A DNA stretch of 64,000 nucleotides from Enterococcus canintestini (GCF_001885735.1 NZ_JXKG01000014.1:1-64000); one strand, 5' to 3'. Numbered from the stretch's first letter, positions 47,724 to 57,465 are shown. Made by a program: numbers and translations. The notes: generated from the sequence alone by a model not told the origin.

Positions 47724-50129
47724 CTAAATAAAATTCAAAGGTTCATTATCAATGGACACATAAAGTCCTTTACGTTGATCAATTTGACTTTCGGTTAAAA
47801 TTTGCGCTAGCAATGGTTTTAAAGCTGGTTCATGTTTATACTTAATAATAATTTGGTAATAATACCGATTTTTAATTCGCATGATTGCACTTGGTGTAGG
47901 CCCTAGCAGTAAAGCAGTCGGGCTTAATGCCGTTTGTAGCTGCCGTGCTAATTGAAAACTCTTTTGAGCTGCTTGTCTTTCTGTTTCATGACTTACTGTT
48001 AATTTAACGGTGAAATAATATGGCGGATAACCTGCCTCATGACGCATTTTCATCTCTTGTTGGTAAAAACGTTCATAGTCTTGGGACTTGGTTAAAGCAA
48101 TCGCGTAATGTTCTGGATTAAACGTTTGAATAACTACTTCTCCTGTTTTTTGTCCGCGCCCAGCCCGTCCACTCACTTGCGTCAACAACTGAAAAGTACG
48201 CTCACTGGAACGAAAATCGGGTAAATTTAGCGCTGTATCAGCATTTAAGACCCCTACTAAGGTAATGTCAGGAAAATCCAGTCCTTTCGCAATCATTTGT
48301 GTCCCCAATAAAATATCCGCTTTCTTTTCTCCAAAAGCCGTTAGAATTTTTTCATGGGCTCCTTTTTTACGGGTCGTATCAACATCCATTCGTAAAATAC
48401 GGGCCGCTGGTAATAATTCTTTTAATTCTGCTTCGACTTTTTGAGTACCTGTACCATAATAACTAATCTTTTTACTCCCGCATTCTGGACATTTTTGCGG
48501 AATCTTTTCTTCATGGCCACAATAATGACAACGCATCGTTTTGGTATCCATGTGTAAAGTCAATGAAATATCACAATTAGGACAATCCAATACATAACCA
48601 CAATGACGACACATCATAAAAGAAGAGTAGCCCCGCCGATTTAACAGTAAGACAATTTGCTCGCCTTTTGCTAAGCGGTCACGCATTTTTTCTTGGAGGC
48701 TTTTAGAAAATGAAGTCATATTGCCTTGGCTATATTCATCTTTTAAATCAACAATTTCAACTGTTGGCAACTGCGCGTTGGGATTAGCACGTTGATTTAA
48801 CGGCAAAAGCGTATAAACGTTTTTTTGCGCCCGCGCCCGTGACTCTAAAGAAGGCGTTGCACTACCTAAAACAATCGGGCAGTGATGGTAACGACTACGC
48901 CAAATAGCTAAGTCCCGTGCGTGATAACGAGGGGCTTCTTCTTGTTTATAAGTCGCCTCGTGTTCTTCATCGACAATAATTAAACCGATATTTTCTAATG
49001 GGGCAAAAATCGCAGAACGAGCGCCTACCACAACTTGCGCTTCTCCTCTTTCGATTTTACGCCATTCATCATAACGTTCTCCTTTTGACAGGCCGCTATG
49101 TAAAACCGCCACCGCATCACCTAAGCGACTTTTAAACCGTTCGACCATTTGCGGTGTTAATGCAATTTCAGGCACTAACATCATCGCGGTTTTATTATCG
49201 GCTAAAACTTGCTGAATAGCTTGTAAATAGACTTCTGTTTTACCACTACCGGTAATTCCTTCTAATAAAAAAGTCTGGGCTTTTTGTTGTTGGTAAGCTG
49301 CTAGAATTTTAGCAACTGCTGCGGCTTGTTCTTCATTTAAGACAAAATTGGTGGTGGTTTCAAATTCATGTTCTGCAAAGGGATCACGATAAGTTTCCGT
49401 TTCAAAAAGTTCAAGCCAGCCATCTTTTGCCCCTTGATTCAAGTGAGCGGTGGTAATGCCCAATTCAGTAAAATACTTTACCGGTAAGGCTTCTTTTTGT
49501 TGGGCTAAAATTTCTAATAACTGCGCTTTGCGTAACGCTCCTTTGCGCAAAGTATCGCGGATTTGCGCTACTTTATCTTCAGTCATTAAAGAGTTGACCA
49601 TCCGGATAGTTTTCACCCGATTTTTATTATGAACTTCATAACGAATATCGACTAACTTTTCTTGGCGTAACTTCATTAATTGGGGTAACACGCCATTTTT
49701 TTGCGCTTCATCATAATCAAGCTCCCCATTTGCTGGAAAATAGTCTGCGGCTACGCTTTTTTCATCCAACAATAAAATCGTCTTTTTGTATTCTGCTTTC
49801 ATCACACTTGGGAGCATTGTTTGCAGGCAGGTAATTTTAAAAGCATAGGTTGTTTCTTTCATATAGTCAGCTAAAGCGAGTAATTCTTCGTTTAAAACAG
49901 GGGCAATATCTAAAACGCGAATGAGTGATTTTAAACGTGGGTCTAGGGTAGTGGTTTCACTTAAACCGACTACAAACCCTTGGATATGTCGATTACCATT
50001 ACCAAAAGGGACTTCAACACGCATCCCTTTTTTTACCAAAGATTGCAAATTTTCCGGAATCAAGTAGGTAAATGGCTGATCGGTTTGCATTGTCGGTACA
50101 TCGACAATAACTTCTGCTAGAGGATACAT
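47724..50129 (-). CDS. priA: Primosomal helicase PriA
   Basis: Restarts stalled replication forks by loading the primosome. The 801-residue protein has an N-terminal DNA-binding region (AEVIVDVPTMQTDQPFTY), Walker A GITGSGKTEVYLQAI, DEEHEATYKQ, a zinc region with paired cysteines (CRHCGYVLDCPNC and CHYCGHEEKIPQKCPECG) and helicase motifs V/VI (VSGRAGRG). I chose ATG at 50129, just after GGAGGGGG, over an in-frame start 20 codons upstream that would precede the normal N-terminus. The rpoZ terminator upstream suggests priA has its own promoter. Confidence 0.95.
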   Translation of the reverse strand: MYPLAEVIVDVPTMQTDQPFTYLIPENLQSLVKKGMRVEVPFGNGNRHIQGFVVGLSETTTLDPRLKSLIRVLDIAPVLNEELLALADYMKETTYAFKITCLQTMLPSVMKAEYKKTILLLDEKSVAADYFPANGELDYDEAQKNGVLPQLMKLRQEKLVDIRYEVHNKNRVKTIRMVNSLMTEDKVAQIRDTLRKGALRKAQLLEILAQQKEALPVKYFTELGITTAHLNQGAKDGWLELFETETYRDPFAEHEFETTTNFVLNEEQAAAVAKILAAYQQQKAQTFLLEGITGSGKTEVYLQAIQQVLADNKTAMMLVPEIALTPQMVERFKSRLGDAVAVLHSGLSKGERYDEWRKIERGEAQVVVGARSAIFAPLENIGLIIVDEEHEATYKQEEAPRYHARDLAIWRSRYHHCPIVLGSATPSLESRARAQKNVYTLLPLNQRANPNAQLPTVEIVDLKDEYSQGNMTSFSKSLQEKMRDRLAKGEQIVLLLNRRGYSSFMMCRHCGYVLDCPNCDISLTLHMDTKTMRCHYCGHEEKIPQKCPECGSKKISYYGTGTQKVEAELKELLPAARILRMDVDTTRKKGAHEKILTAFGEKKADILLGTQMIAKGLDFPDITLVGVLNADTALNLPDFRSSERTFQLLTQVSGRAGRGQKTGEVVIQTFNPEHYAIALTKSQDYERFYQQEMKMRHEAGYPPYYFTVKLTVSHETERQAAQKSFQLARQLQTALSPTALLLGPTPSAIMRIKNRYYYQIIIKYKHEPALKPLLAQILTESQIDQRKGLYVSIDNEPLNFI

Positions 50130-50232
50130 GTTTCCCCCTCCTTCTTCGCTATATTCTACTAAAAATAAGAAATTTTGTCTGTTAAACAAAGGAAATTTTA
50201 AAATTATCTACTTTGATCTAAAATGAAACTGA

Positions 50233-50275
50233 CAAAAAATGTGGCACATTGTGATAAATCACAACATGCCACATC
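50233..50275 (-). terminator. Terminator of the gmk-rpoZ unit
   Basis: Long stem ATGTGGCA.GTTGTGAT / ATCACAATGTGCCACAT with one bulge and a T6 tail on the minus strand, 50 bases after the rpoZ stop. Confidence 0.93.
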
Positions 50276-50324
50276 TTGACTATAACTGGTTCAAAATCTG
50301 ATTTTGGCTAAAATCAGTTTTATT

Positions 50325-50630
50325 TTATAGGTTTTGTTCTTCTCTGATTCGCGCTTCTAGTTCTTGTTGTTCACGTTTTTGAACCGCTTTGTTTTCTTCT
50401 TGTTCCATTTTTAAACGTGCCCGTTTGATTTCAGGATGCGGATCATTAATTAATGTTTCAGCATCGATTTCTTCTAACGCACGACCGACATTTTTGACAG
50501 AATCAAATTGATCTAATGTTGGTTTAGCGCCAGCATCTAATTCATGAGCCCGCTTAGCGGATAAGATAACTAAAGAATATTTTGAATTTACTCGGTCTAA
50601 CAATGAGTCAATAGATGGGCGTAGCATCAT
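50325..50630 (-). CDS. rpoZ: DNA-directed RNA polymerase omega subunit
   Basis: Small RNA polymerase subunit aiding assembly of beta-prime. The 101-residue protein has the conserved core [21 protein letters not shown] and [10 protein letters not shown], then a charged, Gln/Glu-rich tail. It follows gmk with a five-base gap; AAGGAG lies at the end of gmk. The gmk-rpoZ pair is conserved. Confidence 0.95.
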   Translation of the reverse strand: MMLRPSIDSLLDRVNSKYSLVILSAKRAHELDAGAKPTLDQFDSVKNVGRALEEIDAETLINDPHPEIKRARLKMEQEENKAVQKREQQELEARIREEQNL

Positions 50631-50635
50631 TTTAA

Positions 50636-51262
<627 letters not shown>

Positions 51263-51389
51263 TCACTTCTTGTTTGCTGGTCAACATTTTAACTTAAAAT
51301 TTAACAGTGATTCTATTATAGATGCAAATGTCTAAAATTGCTACCTTTGAATGAAGAAAAAAAGATTGTCTTATAAACTTCAACTGTGG

Positions 51390-51671
51390 CTAAAAGCCCA
51401 TATTAGATAATGTATTAACAATCGTTGTAAATTCATCTTTACGTTTTTGATTTGTATCGACTGGGTCTGCTACTTCTTCAACATCTGTTCTGGTGATAAA
51501 TTTTCGTTCTAAAATGACATTTGTTTCATTGACCATTAGAAATAATTGATCGGCTGTAATTTTGACACAAGCATCTTCCCATGCGGCAAAAGGTGCCTTT
51601 TCAGAAGGAACCGCCCGTTTAATTACCGCCCGTCCTGATACTTCATGAAACGTAATATCGTAATATTTCAT
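51390..51671 (-). CDS. Conserved-looking protein of unknown function, 93 residues
   Basis: I do not recognise this protein. It is acidic and soluble-looking with no membrane segment or signal peptide. Features are a start MKYYDITFHEVSGRAV, a hydrophobic middle ITADQLFLMVNETNVIL and an acidic region TDVEEVADPVD. AAAGGATGG precedes the ATG at good spacing, which supports expression. It stands between yicC and gmk, where Bacillus has remA (DUF370), but the sequence does not resemble RemA. Confidence 0.7.
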   Translation of the reverse strand: MKYYDITFHEVSGRAVIKRAVPSEKAPFAAWEDACVKITADQLFLMVNETNVILERKFITRTDVEEVADPVDTNQKRKDEFTTIVNTLSNMGF

Positions 51672-51709
51672 TTTACTCCATCCTTTCTAACAACCAATTT
51701 TGTGCTACT

Positions 51710-52594
51710 TTATTCTACATTTTGCACTTGTTCGCGAATTTTTTCAACGATTGTCTTCATTTGGACGACAAACTCCTTGATTTCAATCGCATTACTTTTA
51801 GAACCAATCGTATTTATTTCACGATTTATTTCCTGAATCAGAAAATCCAATTCCCGTCCCACCGCAGAATTTTTTTGTAAAATATCGGCAAATGTTTTTA
51901 AATGAATGAAAAGACGATCCAATTCCTCATTGATGTCACCCCGCTCAATCAAAAGCGCCATTTCGGTCAGGAGACGTTCTTGATCTACTTGCGCCCCTAG
52001 GTAGTCTTGCAATTTTTGTTCAAAACGTTCTTTAAATGTTTGCTCAAAAGTCGTATTGAATTTTTTTAATTGTGTCAATTGTTCTAAAAGCGCCTGTTCA
52101 TTTTCTGTTAAGACCGCTAAAATCCCACTACCTTCTTGACTTCTGCTTTTGTTTAAAGCTAACGTCGCTTCACTGACTGCCTTTGTCACAAGAGTTTCCA
52201 ATTGACTAGTGTCACTTTTCTCTTGTTTTACTTCGACATAATCTGGCACAGTGACAATTTGTTCTAAAACATTCGCAACAGCAAGCTCTGTTTCACCATA
52301 GCGGGCTGCAGCTTCTCTTTTTAATTCGGTAACGAGCTTGTCTACTAGCGGCCAGTGGATTACCACCTCTTTATTGGTATCAGCCAATTCATTAATGGTC
52401 ACGAATACTTCAACGCGTCCTCTTTGGACCGTTTTTTTGATAGTTTGTCGAATCTTATTTTCCAACTCGTTAATTTGTTTTGGATTGCGAATTTGTAAAT
52501 CCAAAAAACGATGATTCACACTTTTTATCTCGACTTCCACTTGATAATCACTATTTTCAGCGCTTGCCTTACCAAAACCGGTCATACTCTTCAT
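51710..52594 (-). CDS. yicC: YicC/YloC-family endoribonuclease
   Basis: 294-residue protein with the YicC signatures MKSMTGFGKA, IKSVNHRFLDLQIRNP and, at the C-terminus, GRELDFLIQEINREINTIGSKS. Family members act as endoribonucleases or adaptors in small-RNA and mRNA turnover. Length is normal. It lies eight bases after the PC4-family gene and before the unknown 93-residue gene and gmk. Confidence 0.93.
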   Translation of the reverse strand: MKSMTGFGKASAENSDYQVEVEIKSVNHRFLDLQIRNPKQINELENKIRQTIKKTVQRGRVEVFVTINELADTNKEVVIHWPLVDKLVTELKREAAARYGETELAVANVLEQIVTVPDYVEVKQEKSDTSQLETLVTKAVSEATLALNKSRSQEGSGILAVLTENEQALLEQLTQLKKFNTTFEQTFKERFEQKLQDYLGAQVDQERLLTEMALLIERGDINEELDRLFIHLKTFADILQKNSAVGRELDFLIQEINREINTIGSKSNAIEIKEFVVQMKTIVEKIREQVQNVE

Positions 52595-52602
52595 CTGCTC
52601 AC

Positions 52603-52824
52603 CTACTCCATCTCTTTTAAGGCTTTTTGTAATGCCGCAAATTCTTCGTTACTCAATGTGATGCCTTTGCCCATTTTTTCATGCTCTGGACCCCAATCTC
52701 TTAAGTCAAACTTAGGCGGACGACCATTCCAACTGACAATATTCAGTTCTTTGCGCCACCCTTTATCATTTTCTGATAAAACAGCTATTTCTTCTAAAAT
52801 TTCATATGAAAATTCTTGTGCCAT
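52603..52824 (-). CDS. PC4/YdbC-family ssDNA-binding protein
   Basis: 73-residue protein matching the YdbC-type PC4 domain: FSYEILEEIAVLSENDKGWR, KELNIVSWNGRPPKFDLRDW and GKGITLSNEEFAALQKAL. Lactococcal YdbC binds single-stranded nucleic acid; a role in replication or transcription is inferred. GGAGGTAAAAGC precedes the ATG. It probably leads a transcript with yicC. Confidence 0.88.
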   Translation of the reverse strand: MAQEFSYEILEEIAVLSENDKGWRKELNIVSWNGRPPKFDLRDWGPEHEKMGKGITLSNEEFAALQKALKEME

Positions 52825-52911
52825 GCTTTTACCTCCAATTAGTTGCTTTTAATCAGCTATTTTTCTAAATAATGCAATTGTCTTTCACTTAAATAAATAC
52901 GCTCTTTTGGC

Positions 52912-54585
52912 TCACTTTGTTTCTGTTTGCCACAAAAATTTACTAAACTCAGCTGCGACAAGACTCACAGCAAAATTTTCCCATAAAATTTGTGGCACTG
53001 TAAAAGATAATTGACTAACTTGTAAAAAAGAAAAGAAAAGGCGCGCATCAGACCACGCGAAAAGACGTTTTCGGTATAAGTTTAACCACTCTGCTACGGA
53101 TAATGTAGCATTAAGCTCTTCTTTGTGTCCGCGACTAACTTCTTTTACTTGGGTAATAAACTCTTTTTTAGTAAAGATTTCTGTTGGTAAAATATCCGCC
53201 CAAACGCCGCTTAATTCAACCAGCGCCAGCCCTGCAACTTCAAATGCCACTTCTTTGCCATAAGTATGGCGCAATTTGCGCCAAAAAGCTTGCGATTTAA
53301 TTAATTGCCATAAAGGATGTTGCTGTTGCCGTAATTGCTGGCAAAATTTACGCCAATAAATATTAAAGTCTGCTGTTTCTTCTGGTATAAATGTATACCA
53401 AAAACCTAGATAGCGGTTAAAATACTTCATTGTCTCCAAATATCCCAAGCGTAAATTGGTTTTCGAGCGCCCAGGATCAAAAACCAAAAAACTTCCCAAT
53501 GTCCAAGGTGAGCTTAGGGGTAGCTGAACGACATTTTTTGGTAGACGATATTTTTTGGTCAAGCCGGGACCTTTGACATCGACTACAATACATTCAGTAG
53601 CGCCCTTTTTTACCGCCACATCAACAGGAACATTGTTGCGATAACCACCATCAATATAGAGTTTCCCAGCAATTTCTGTCGCTTTCATTGCCGGATAAAA
53701 AGAAGCCGAGGCACTCAACCACGAAATGGCAGTTGCTAAATCCTCTTTTTGAAAATGATAGATTTCTTCACTAAAATCTGGTAGCCGCGTGCTGCACACG
53801 TATAATGACACTGGACTTTGCAACATTTTTTCACCATCAAATGTCTGCGTCATTATTTGTTGGAGCGGCTTAGTGCTGGCCCCATTTTCTTTTAAAGCTG
53901 TCATCGTCAAAGAACGAATTTGACGTAACAATAAGCGCAAAGCGTGATTATCTGCCGCAGCAGCGGGAAATTGCAATACTTGATCGGTACTTAAATTTTC
54001 CCATAACTTACGTGCAGCCTTTTGATCATTTAATAAAATAAGGCCGCCATTTAGCGCACCGACAGAAGTGCCAGTGACGATTGAAAAGTTAATCTTCAAT
54101 TCTTGCAACGCTTGCCAAACGCCAATTTGATAAGCTCCCCTTGCACCACCACCGCCCAATACGAGCGCGGTGTGATAGTGACACCTGCGACTAAAACTGT
54201 CTCCTACCTTTTGAAAAGCATTGTCTAACAGCCAATCACAAAGTGCCGTTGTTTTATTTTGGGAGCTAATTTCAAAGCGCAAGCCGGAAAAGAAATGCTG
54301 GCGACAAAAATTATCCAGTAGTTGTAGCATTTGTTTTTGACGAATATTGAGATCGTAATATAAAAAATTTTCCAGTACAAAAAAATTATCTGCTGCTAGT
54401 TTCCCAGCTAGATAAAGCGTCGTCTCCTCTTCATTGATCTGCCAGACTTGTTGGCTAGTAATTGCCTTTAACATCACCTTTTGCGCTTTGCTGTTACTGT
54501 TAAAAAAGGGCAGCCACTGCTGACTATTTTGAAAAGTCAATTTTGTTCCGATAAAATGAGAAGGATAGATTTTTGTAATGCGCAC
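52912..54585 (-). CDS. Patatin-like phospholipase with N-terminal extension
   Basis: 557-residue protein. A patatin domain spans about 135-330: oxyanion-hole glycines GGGGARGAYQIGVWQAL (near 140), nucleophile GTSVGALNG (serine near 173), and catalytic aspartate in DGGYRNNVPVDVA (near 313). The first 130 residues and last 220 are not a recognised domain to me; the N-terminal part contains NIRQKQMLQLLDNFC and looks alpha-helical. No signal peptide or membrane helix. Function is likely lipid acyl hydrolysis; the substrate is unknown. It has its own ribosome binding site (GAGGTGAAAAAG) and no close partner. Confidence 0.88.
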   Translation of the reverse strand: MRITKIYPSHFIGTKLTFQNSQQWLPFFNSNSKAQKVMLKAITSQQVWQINEEETTLYLAGKLAADNFFVLENFLYYDLNIRQKQMLQLLDNFCRQHFFSGLRFEISSQNKTTALCDWLLDNAFQKVGDSFSRRCHYHTALVLGGGGARGAYQIGVWQALQELKINFSIVTGTSVGALNGGLILLNDQKAARKLWENLSTDQVLQFPAAAADNHALRLLLRQIRSLTMTALKENGASTKPLQQIMTQTFDGEKMLQSPVSLYVCSTRLPDFSEEIYHFQKEDLATAISWLSASASFYPAMKATEIAGKLYIDGGYRNNVPVDVAVKKGATECIVVDVKGPGLTKKYRLPKNVVQLPLSSPWTLGSFLVFDPGRSKTNLRLGYLETMKYFNRYLGFWYTFIPEETADFNIYWRKFCQQLRQQQHPLWQLIKSQAFWRKLRHTYGKEVAFEVAGLALVELSGVWADILPTEIFTKKEFITQVKEVSRGHKEELNATLSVAEWLNLYRKRLFAWSDARLFFSFLQVSQLSFTVPQILWENFAVSLVAAEFSKFLWQTETK

Positions 54586-54693
54586 TTTTTCACCTCGTAT
54601 CAGTAGTCTATACTTTTTTATCAGCTTAATTCCAGTATAACAAAACTTCCTCTGTCTTCTCCTTTTAAAACTAGTATCGTATGCTACTTTTCA

Positions 54694-54749
54694 TAAAAAA
54701 TAGACCATAAGTATTCTAGCCTTTCGTTGGCTGAAATGACTTATGATCT
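54694..54749 (-). terminator. Terminator of the class A sortase gene
   Basis: Long imperfect stem AGATCATAAGTCATTTCAGCC / GGCTAGAATACTTATGGTCT, followed by T6 on the minus strand, just after the sortase stop. Confidence 0.9.
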
Positions 54750-54756
54750 GATAGCA

Positions 54757-55470
54757 TTAATACGTTTTTGATTGCAATAAAAAGGCATCCCGCATTTCTT
54801 TTGTCGCCTCATTTACTGGTGTTACTTCTTTTAACTCTCCTTGCACAATCGTCCGCGTGATTCCTTCAATTTCGCCACACGTAATCAAGGTCACCAATTT
54901 TTTTCCTTTGATGACATCTAAATATTGGACCTCTGTTGGTTGTACTCTGACAATAATTTTCGTTTCATAAGTGTAAATATTTTTTAAGTCGGTTAAATAA
55001 ATCAAATCCCCTTTTTTGACCCGCTCCAATGGCGTAAAGAGCAGATCTGGTTCATAAGCGCGATGTGAAGCTAAAGCGTAATTACCTTCTCCCATTTTTT
55101 GATTGGGTTCTAAAGTGCCTGCTCCCCACAATAATGCTTCATTGGCCAAACCTTTAAAAATAGGCAGATTAATCCCCACTTTGGGAACCGCAACACCACC
55201 GATTGTCGGCAAATCTCGATTGGTGAATTGCGCTTTAAAAACCGCTTGGCTGCTGGAGGGAACAACCGCATCAAAATCAAAAGAAGCCGGCTTTTTTTGA
55301 TTTTTTTCAATTTCAGCTGCTGTTACTTCTGAAACAGCATACTTTTCACTATTTTTTTCAATTAAAAAATTTTTGATCTGATTGTTAAACGTTAAGCCGA
55401 GTCCGACGAGTAGTAATAATAACAACATTATGTTAATGAGCCAGTTTTTAAAACGCGACTTTTTTTTCAT
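54757..55470 (-). CDS. srtA: Class A sortase
   Basis: Transpeptidase that attaches LPXTG proteins to the wall. The 237-residue protein has an N-terminal membrane helix (INIMLLLLLLVGLGLTF), the histidine in LASHRAYEPD (near 135), the catalytic cysteine in LVTLITCGEIEG (near 195) and the arginine in TRTIVQGEL. It lacks the class C lid motif and C-terminal membrane helix, so it is the housekeeping type. It could anchor the basal pilin of the distant pilus locus. The symbol is by class, not by experiment. Confidence 0.92.
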   Translation of the reverse strand: MKKKSRFKNWLINIMLLLLLLVGLGLTFNNQIKNFLIEKNSEKYAVSEVTAAEIEKNQKKPASFDFDAVVPSSSQAVFKAQFTNRDLPTIGGVAVPKVGINLPIFKGLANEALLWGAGTLEPNQKMGEGNYALASHRAYEPDLLFTPLERVKKGDLIYLTDLKNIYTYETKIIVRVQPTEVQYLDVIKGKKLVTLITCGEIEGITRTIVQGELKEVTPVNEATKEMRDAFLLQSKTY

Positions 55471-55806
55471 GTTATTTTCTCCTTGATTTCAAAAATTTTC
55501 TTATCCATTTTCCGGTGCAACTTTTGTCTTTTTATTTCATTATCAAAAATTTTTTTTAAAAAATCGTTTTCTATAGTCATTTTAGCATATTTTAGCATTG
55601 TTTTATACTTTCCCACGCATTTCAATAAACCCACCATAAAAAATAGCCGATTTAGCTTCTTTTATGCCGAAAATTATTACAATTGGTTTGAGATAATTGC
55701 AAAAATGTGTTCTTGTTGTAACATAATTTTAAAAGAAAAGATACAAGCATTTTCGCAGCGTTTATTGTAAAATAACTTAAAGTGGGATAAAGGAGGATTG
55801 GGAAAA

Positions 55807-56586
55807 ATGCCGGAAATGGTCTATGTACATATTGATACAACAAGCAATGCGATTTTAGCCCGGGGAATTACCCCGGCGGATTTTGTTCATGGCATTGTTC
55901 ATTATCCAAGTAACTTACTGCTTTTAGACCCTTCCTCAAATTATGGCGAATTTGAAGCTCATACCGGTATGAAAATTATTCGAGGAAATGAAAAAGTCGA
56001 TCGTTTTTTTGATGAAGTTCGCAAAGATAGAATTAACGAAGATTTAAAATGGATTGATTTTAGTGATGCTGCGATGTTAAAAGAACTGACCCCTTTAGAA
56101 ATCTCAGAGTTATTGTATTTCGGTCATATGAAAACGCATTTACACTCGCCATTTTTTTATAAGTTACAAAATAATTTTGTCTTTTTTGATTTACAAGATG
56201 GCCTAACCCGAGTGTATTATCGTTACCTCGATGAGTTTTATCGCATTTTAGCAGATAAAATCACACAATCTGCTTTAGGTAAATTGAATGATCGTCGTAG
56301 CTTTTTTAGAAAAACCACACCTGTTGAAAAATTGGATTTAGCCCTTTTAAAAGAGATGAAGGCTCTTTTTCAAGAAGGAATTATTTTTTGTCTGAAAAAT
56401 AGTGAAATAGTAAATAAAGAGTTTCATCTGCCCATTTATTTAGTAGAAGAAAGTGGCTTACGCCAAAGCGTAACTTTGGGCTATGATAAACCAGAAATGC
56501 TCGTTGCCACGCTTATCTACAATAAAGCAGAGCGACGCTGGCATGTAGAATATGAAGATAACGATTTATTATTTATGCCAAATTAA
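55807..56586 (+). CDS. Unknown protein of about 259 residues
   Basis: I do not recognise this protein. It has no signal peptide or membrane helix, and is soluble and mildly acidic. It starts PEMVYVHIDTTSNAILARG and has AHTGMKIIRGNEKVDRFF (about 60), LEISELLYFGHMKTHLHSPF (about 100) and VYYRYLDEFYRILADKITQS (about 140). AGGAGG lies ten bases before ATG 55807; an in-frame TTG at 55798 is too close to that site. It is one of few plus-strand genes here and stands alone. The intact 260-codon frame, strong ribosome binding site and downstream terminators support a real gene. The 320-bp upstream gap shows nothing else. Confidence 0.85.
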   Translation: MPEMVYVHIDTTSNAILARGITPADFVHGIVHYPSNLLLLDPSSNYGEFEAHTGMKIIRGNEKVDRFFDEVRKDRINEDLKWIDFSDAAMLKELTPLEISELLYFGHMKTHLHSPFFYKLQNNFVFFDLQDGLTRVYYRYLDEFYRILADKITQSALGKLNDRRSFFRKTTPVEKLDLALLKEMKALFQEGIIFCLKNSEIVNKEFHLPIYLVEESGLRQSVTLGYDKPEMLVATLIYNKAERRWHVEYEDNDLLFMPN

Positions 56587-56588
56587 AA

Positions 56589-56710
56589 GAGGTTGTGACA
56601 AAAGCGACCAGTTTCAAGAAATAAGACGGAATTTCCGAAAATTGTTTTTCAAATTTGGGGGAATTTCGTCTTATTTCCGAAGAAGCTGCTTCTGTCATAC
56701 CGTTTATTCG
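56589..56710. repeat. Complete family B palindromic repeat
   Basis: Outer arms GTTGTGACAAAAGC / GCTTCTGTCATACCG and inner arms CAAGAAATAAGACGGAATTTCC / GGGGAATTTCGTCTTATTTCCG with a central ATTGTTTTTCAAATTTG. It is the best preserved copy in the window. It is followed by a terminator-like hairpin of the same sequence family. Confidence 0.8.
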
Positions 56711-56711
56711 G

Positions 56712-56749
56712 AAAAAGAGCTGTGACAAAAATTTGTCACAGCTCTTTTT
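56712..56749 (+). terminator. Terminator of the unknown plus-strand gene
   Basis: Perfect 14-base stem AGAGCTGTGACAAA / TTTGTCACAGCTCT with T5, abutting the family B repeat. A-runs on the left make it possibly bidirectional. Confidence 0.88.
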
Positions 56750-56757
56750 CCAAAAAT

Positions 56758-56797
56758 AAACGATTGTGCTAGAAATAGATTCTGGCACAATCGGTTT
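56758..56797. terminator. Second hairpin, probable bidirectional terminator
   Basis: CGATTGTGCTAGAA / TTCTGGCACAATCG with one mismatch, followed by T6 on the plus strand and a T-rich tract on the minus strand. It could end both the unknown plus-strand gene and thiT. Confidence 0.75.
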
Positions 56798-56862
56798 TTT
56801 CTATTCACAAGTAGACTATTGCCTGATTACTTAAACCACACACAACATCTGTTTAATTTTTA

Positions 56863-57465
56863 CTATTTTGATTTTACAGGTGAGCTAAAATGGCTGCGTT
56901 TTGGGATAAATAATTGTGGTGCTACTTTAACTAAAATTCCTAATACCACCGCTACATAAATCGCGTTAGCTAAAGCTGAAGCACCATTAAAGACAAAAGA
57001 GTAAAGGTAAGGGTTCATTCCTTCTGGTGCATAAGCTCCCCAAACGAAAACACCCGCCCAAAAGTGCCAAAACCAGCGAGCTAAAGCGGCAACAACGCCA
57101 CCTAAAGCAATATAATAAACCGTCATATTGCTATGGGTATGAATAGCGTGTTGAATTTTTTTGGCAAATAATCCCCCAAAACCACCAAAAGCAAAAGCAA
57201 AAGGATATTCAAAAATAATTTGTGGCACTGAAACAAAATTTTTCATAGCAGTTCCCACTACGATACTTAATAAGCCCCAAACAAAACCTGCTGTTAACCC
57301 TGGAACAAAGCCCCGTCTATAAGAATATAAAACTAGTGGTACCATTCCCAAAGATAAATCAAATGCTGAGTTTGCCGTTTGCACCGGAATAAACGATAGT
57401 GCCATTGCCGCAGCAGCTATCACTGTACCTTCCACCCAAACTTGTAATTCCATTTTTTTTGCCAT
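56863..57465 (-). CDS. thiT: Thiamine ECF transporter S component ThiT
   Basis: Six-helix membrane protein that binds thiamine and works with the shared ECF module. From ATG 57465 it has 200 residues: VWVEGTVIAAAAMALSFIP, LSLGMVPLVLYSYRRGFVPG and GFVWGLLSIVVG are ThiT signatures, and the aromatic-rich C-terminal part (ARWFWHFWAGVFVWGAYAP) holds likely ligand-contacting Trp residues. AAAGGAGG lies before the ATG; upstream in-frame starts would put the gene inside the riboswitch expression platform. A TPP riboswitch controls it. The ECF module is not in the window. Confidence 0.95.
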   Translation of the reverse strand: MAKKMELQVWVEGTVIAAAAMALSFIPVQTANSAFDLSLGMVPLVLYSYRRGFVPGLTAGFVWGLLSIVVGTAMKNFVSVPQIIFEYPFAFAFGGFGGLFAKKIQHAIHTHSNMTVYYIALGGVVAALARWFWHFWAGVFVWGAYAPEGMNPYLYSFVFNGASALANAIYVAVVLGILVKVAPQLFIPKRSHFSSPVKSK

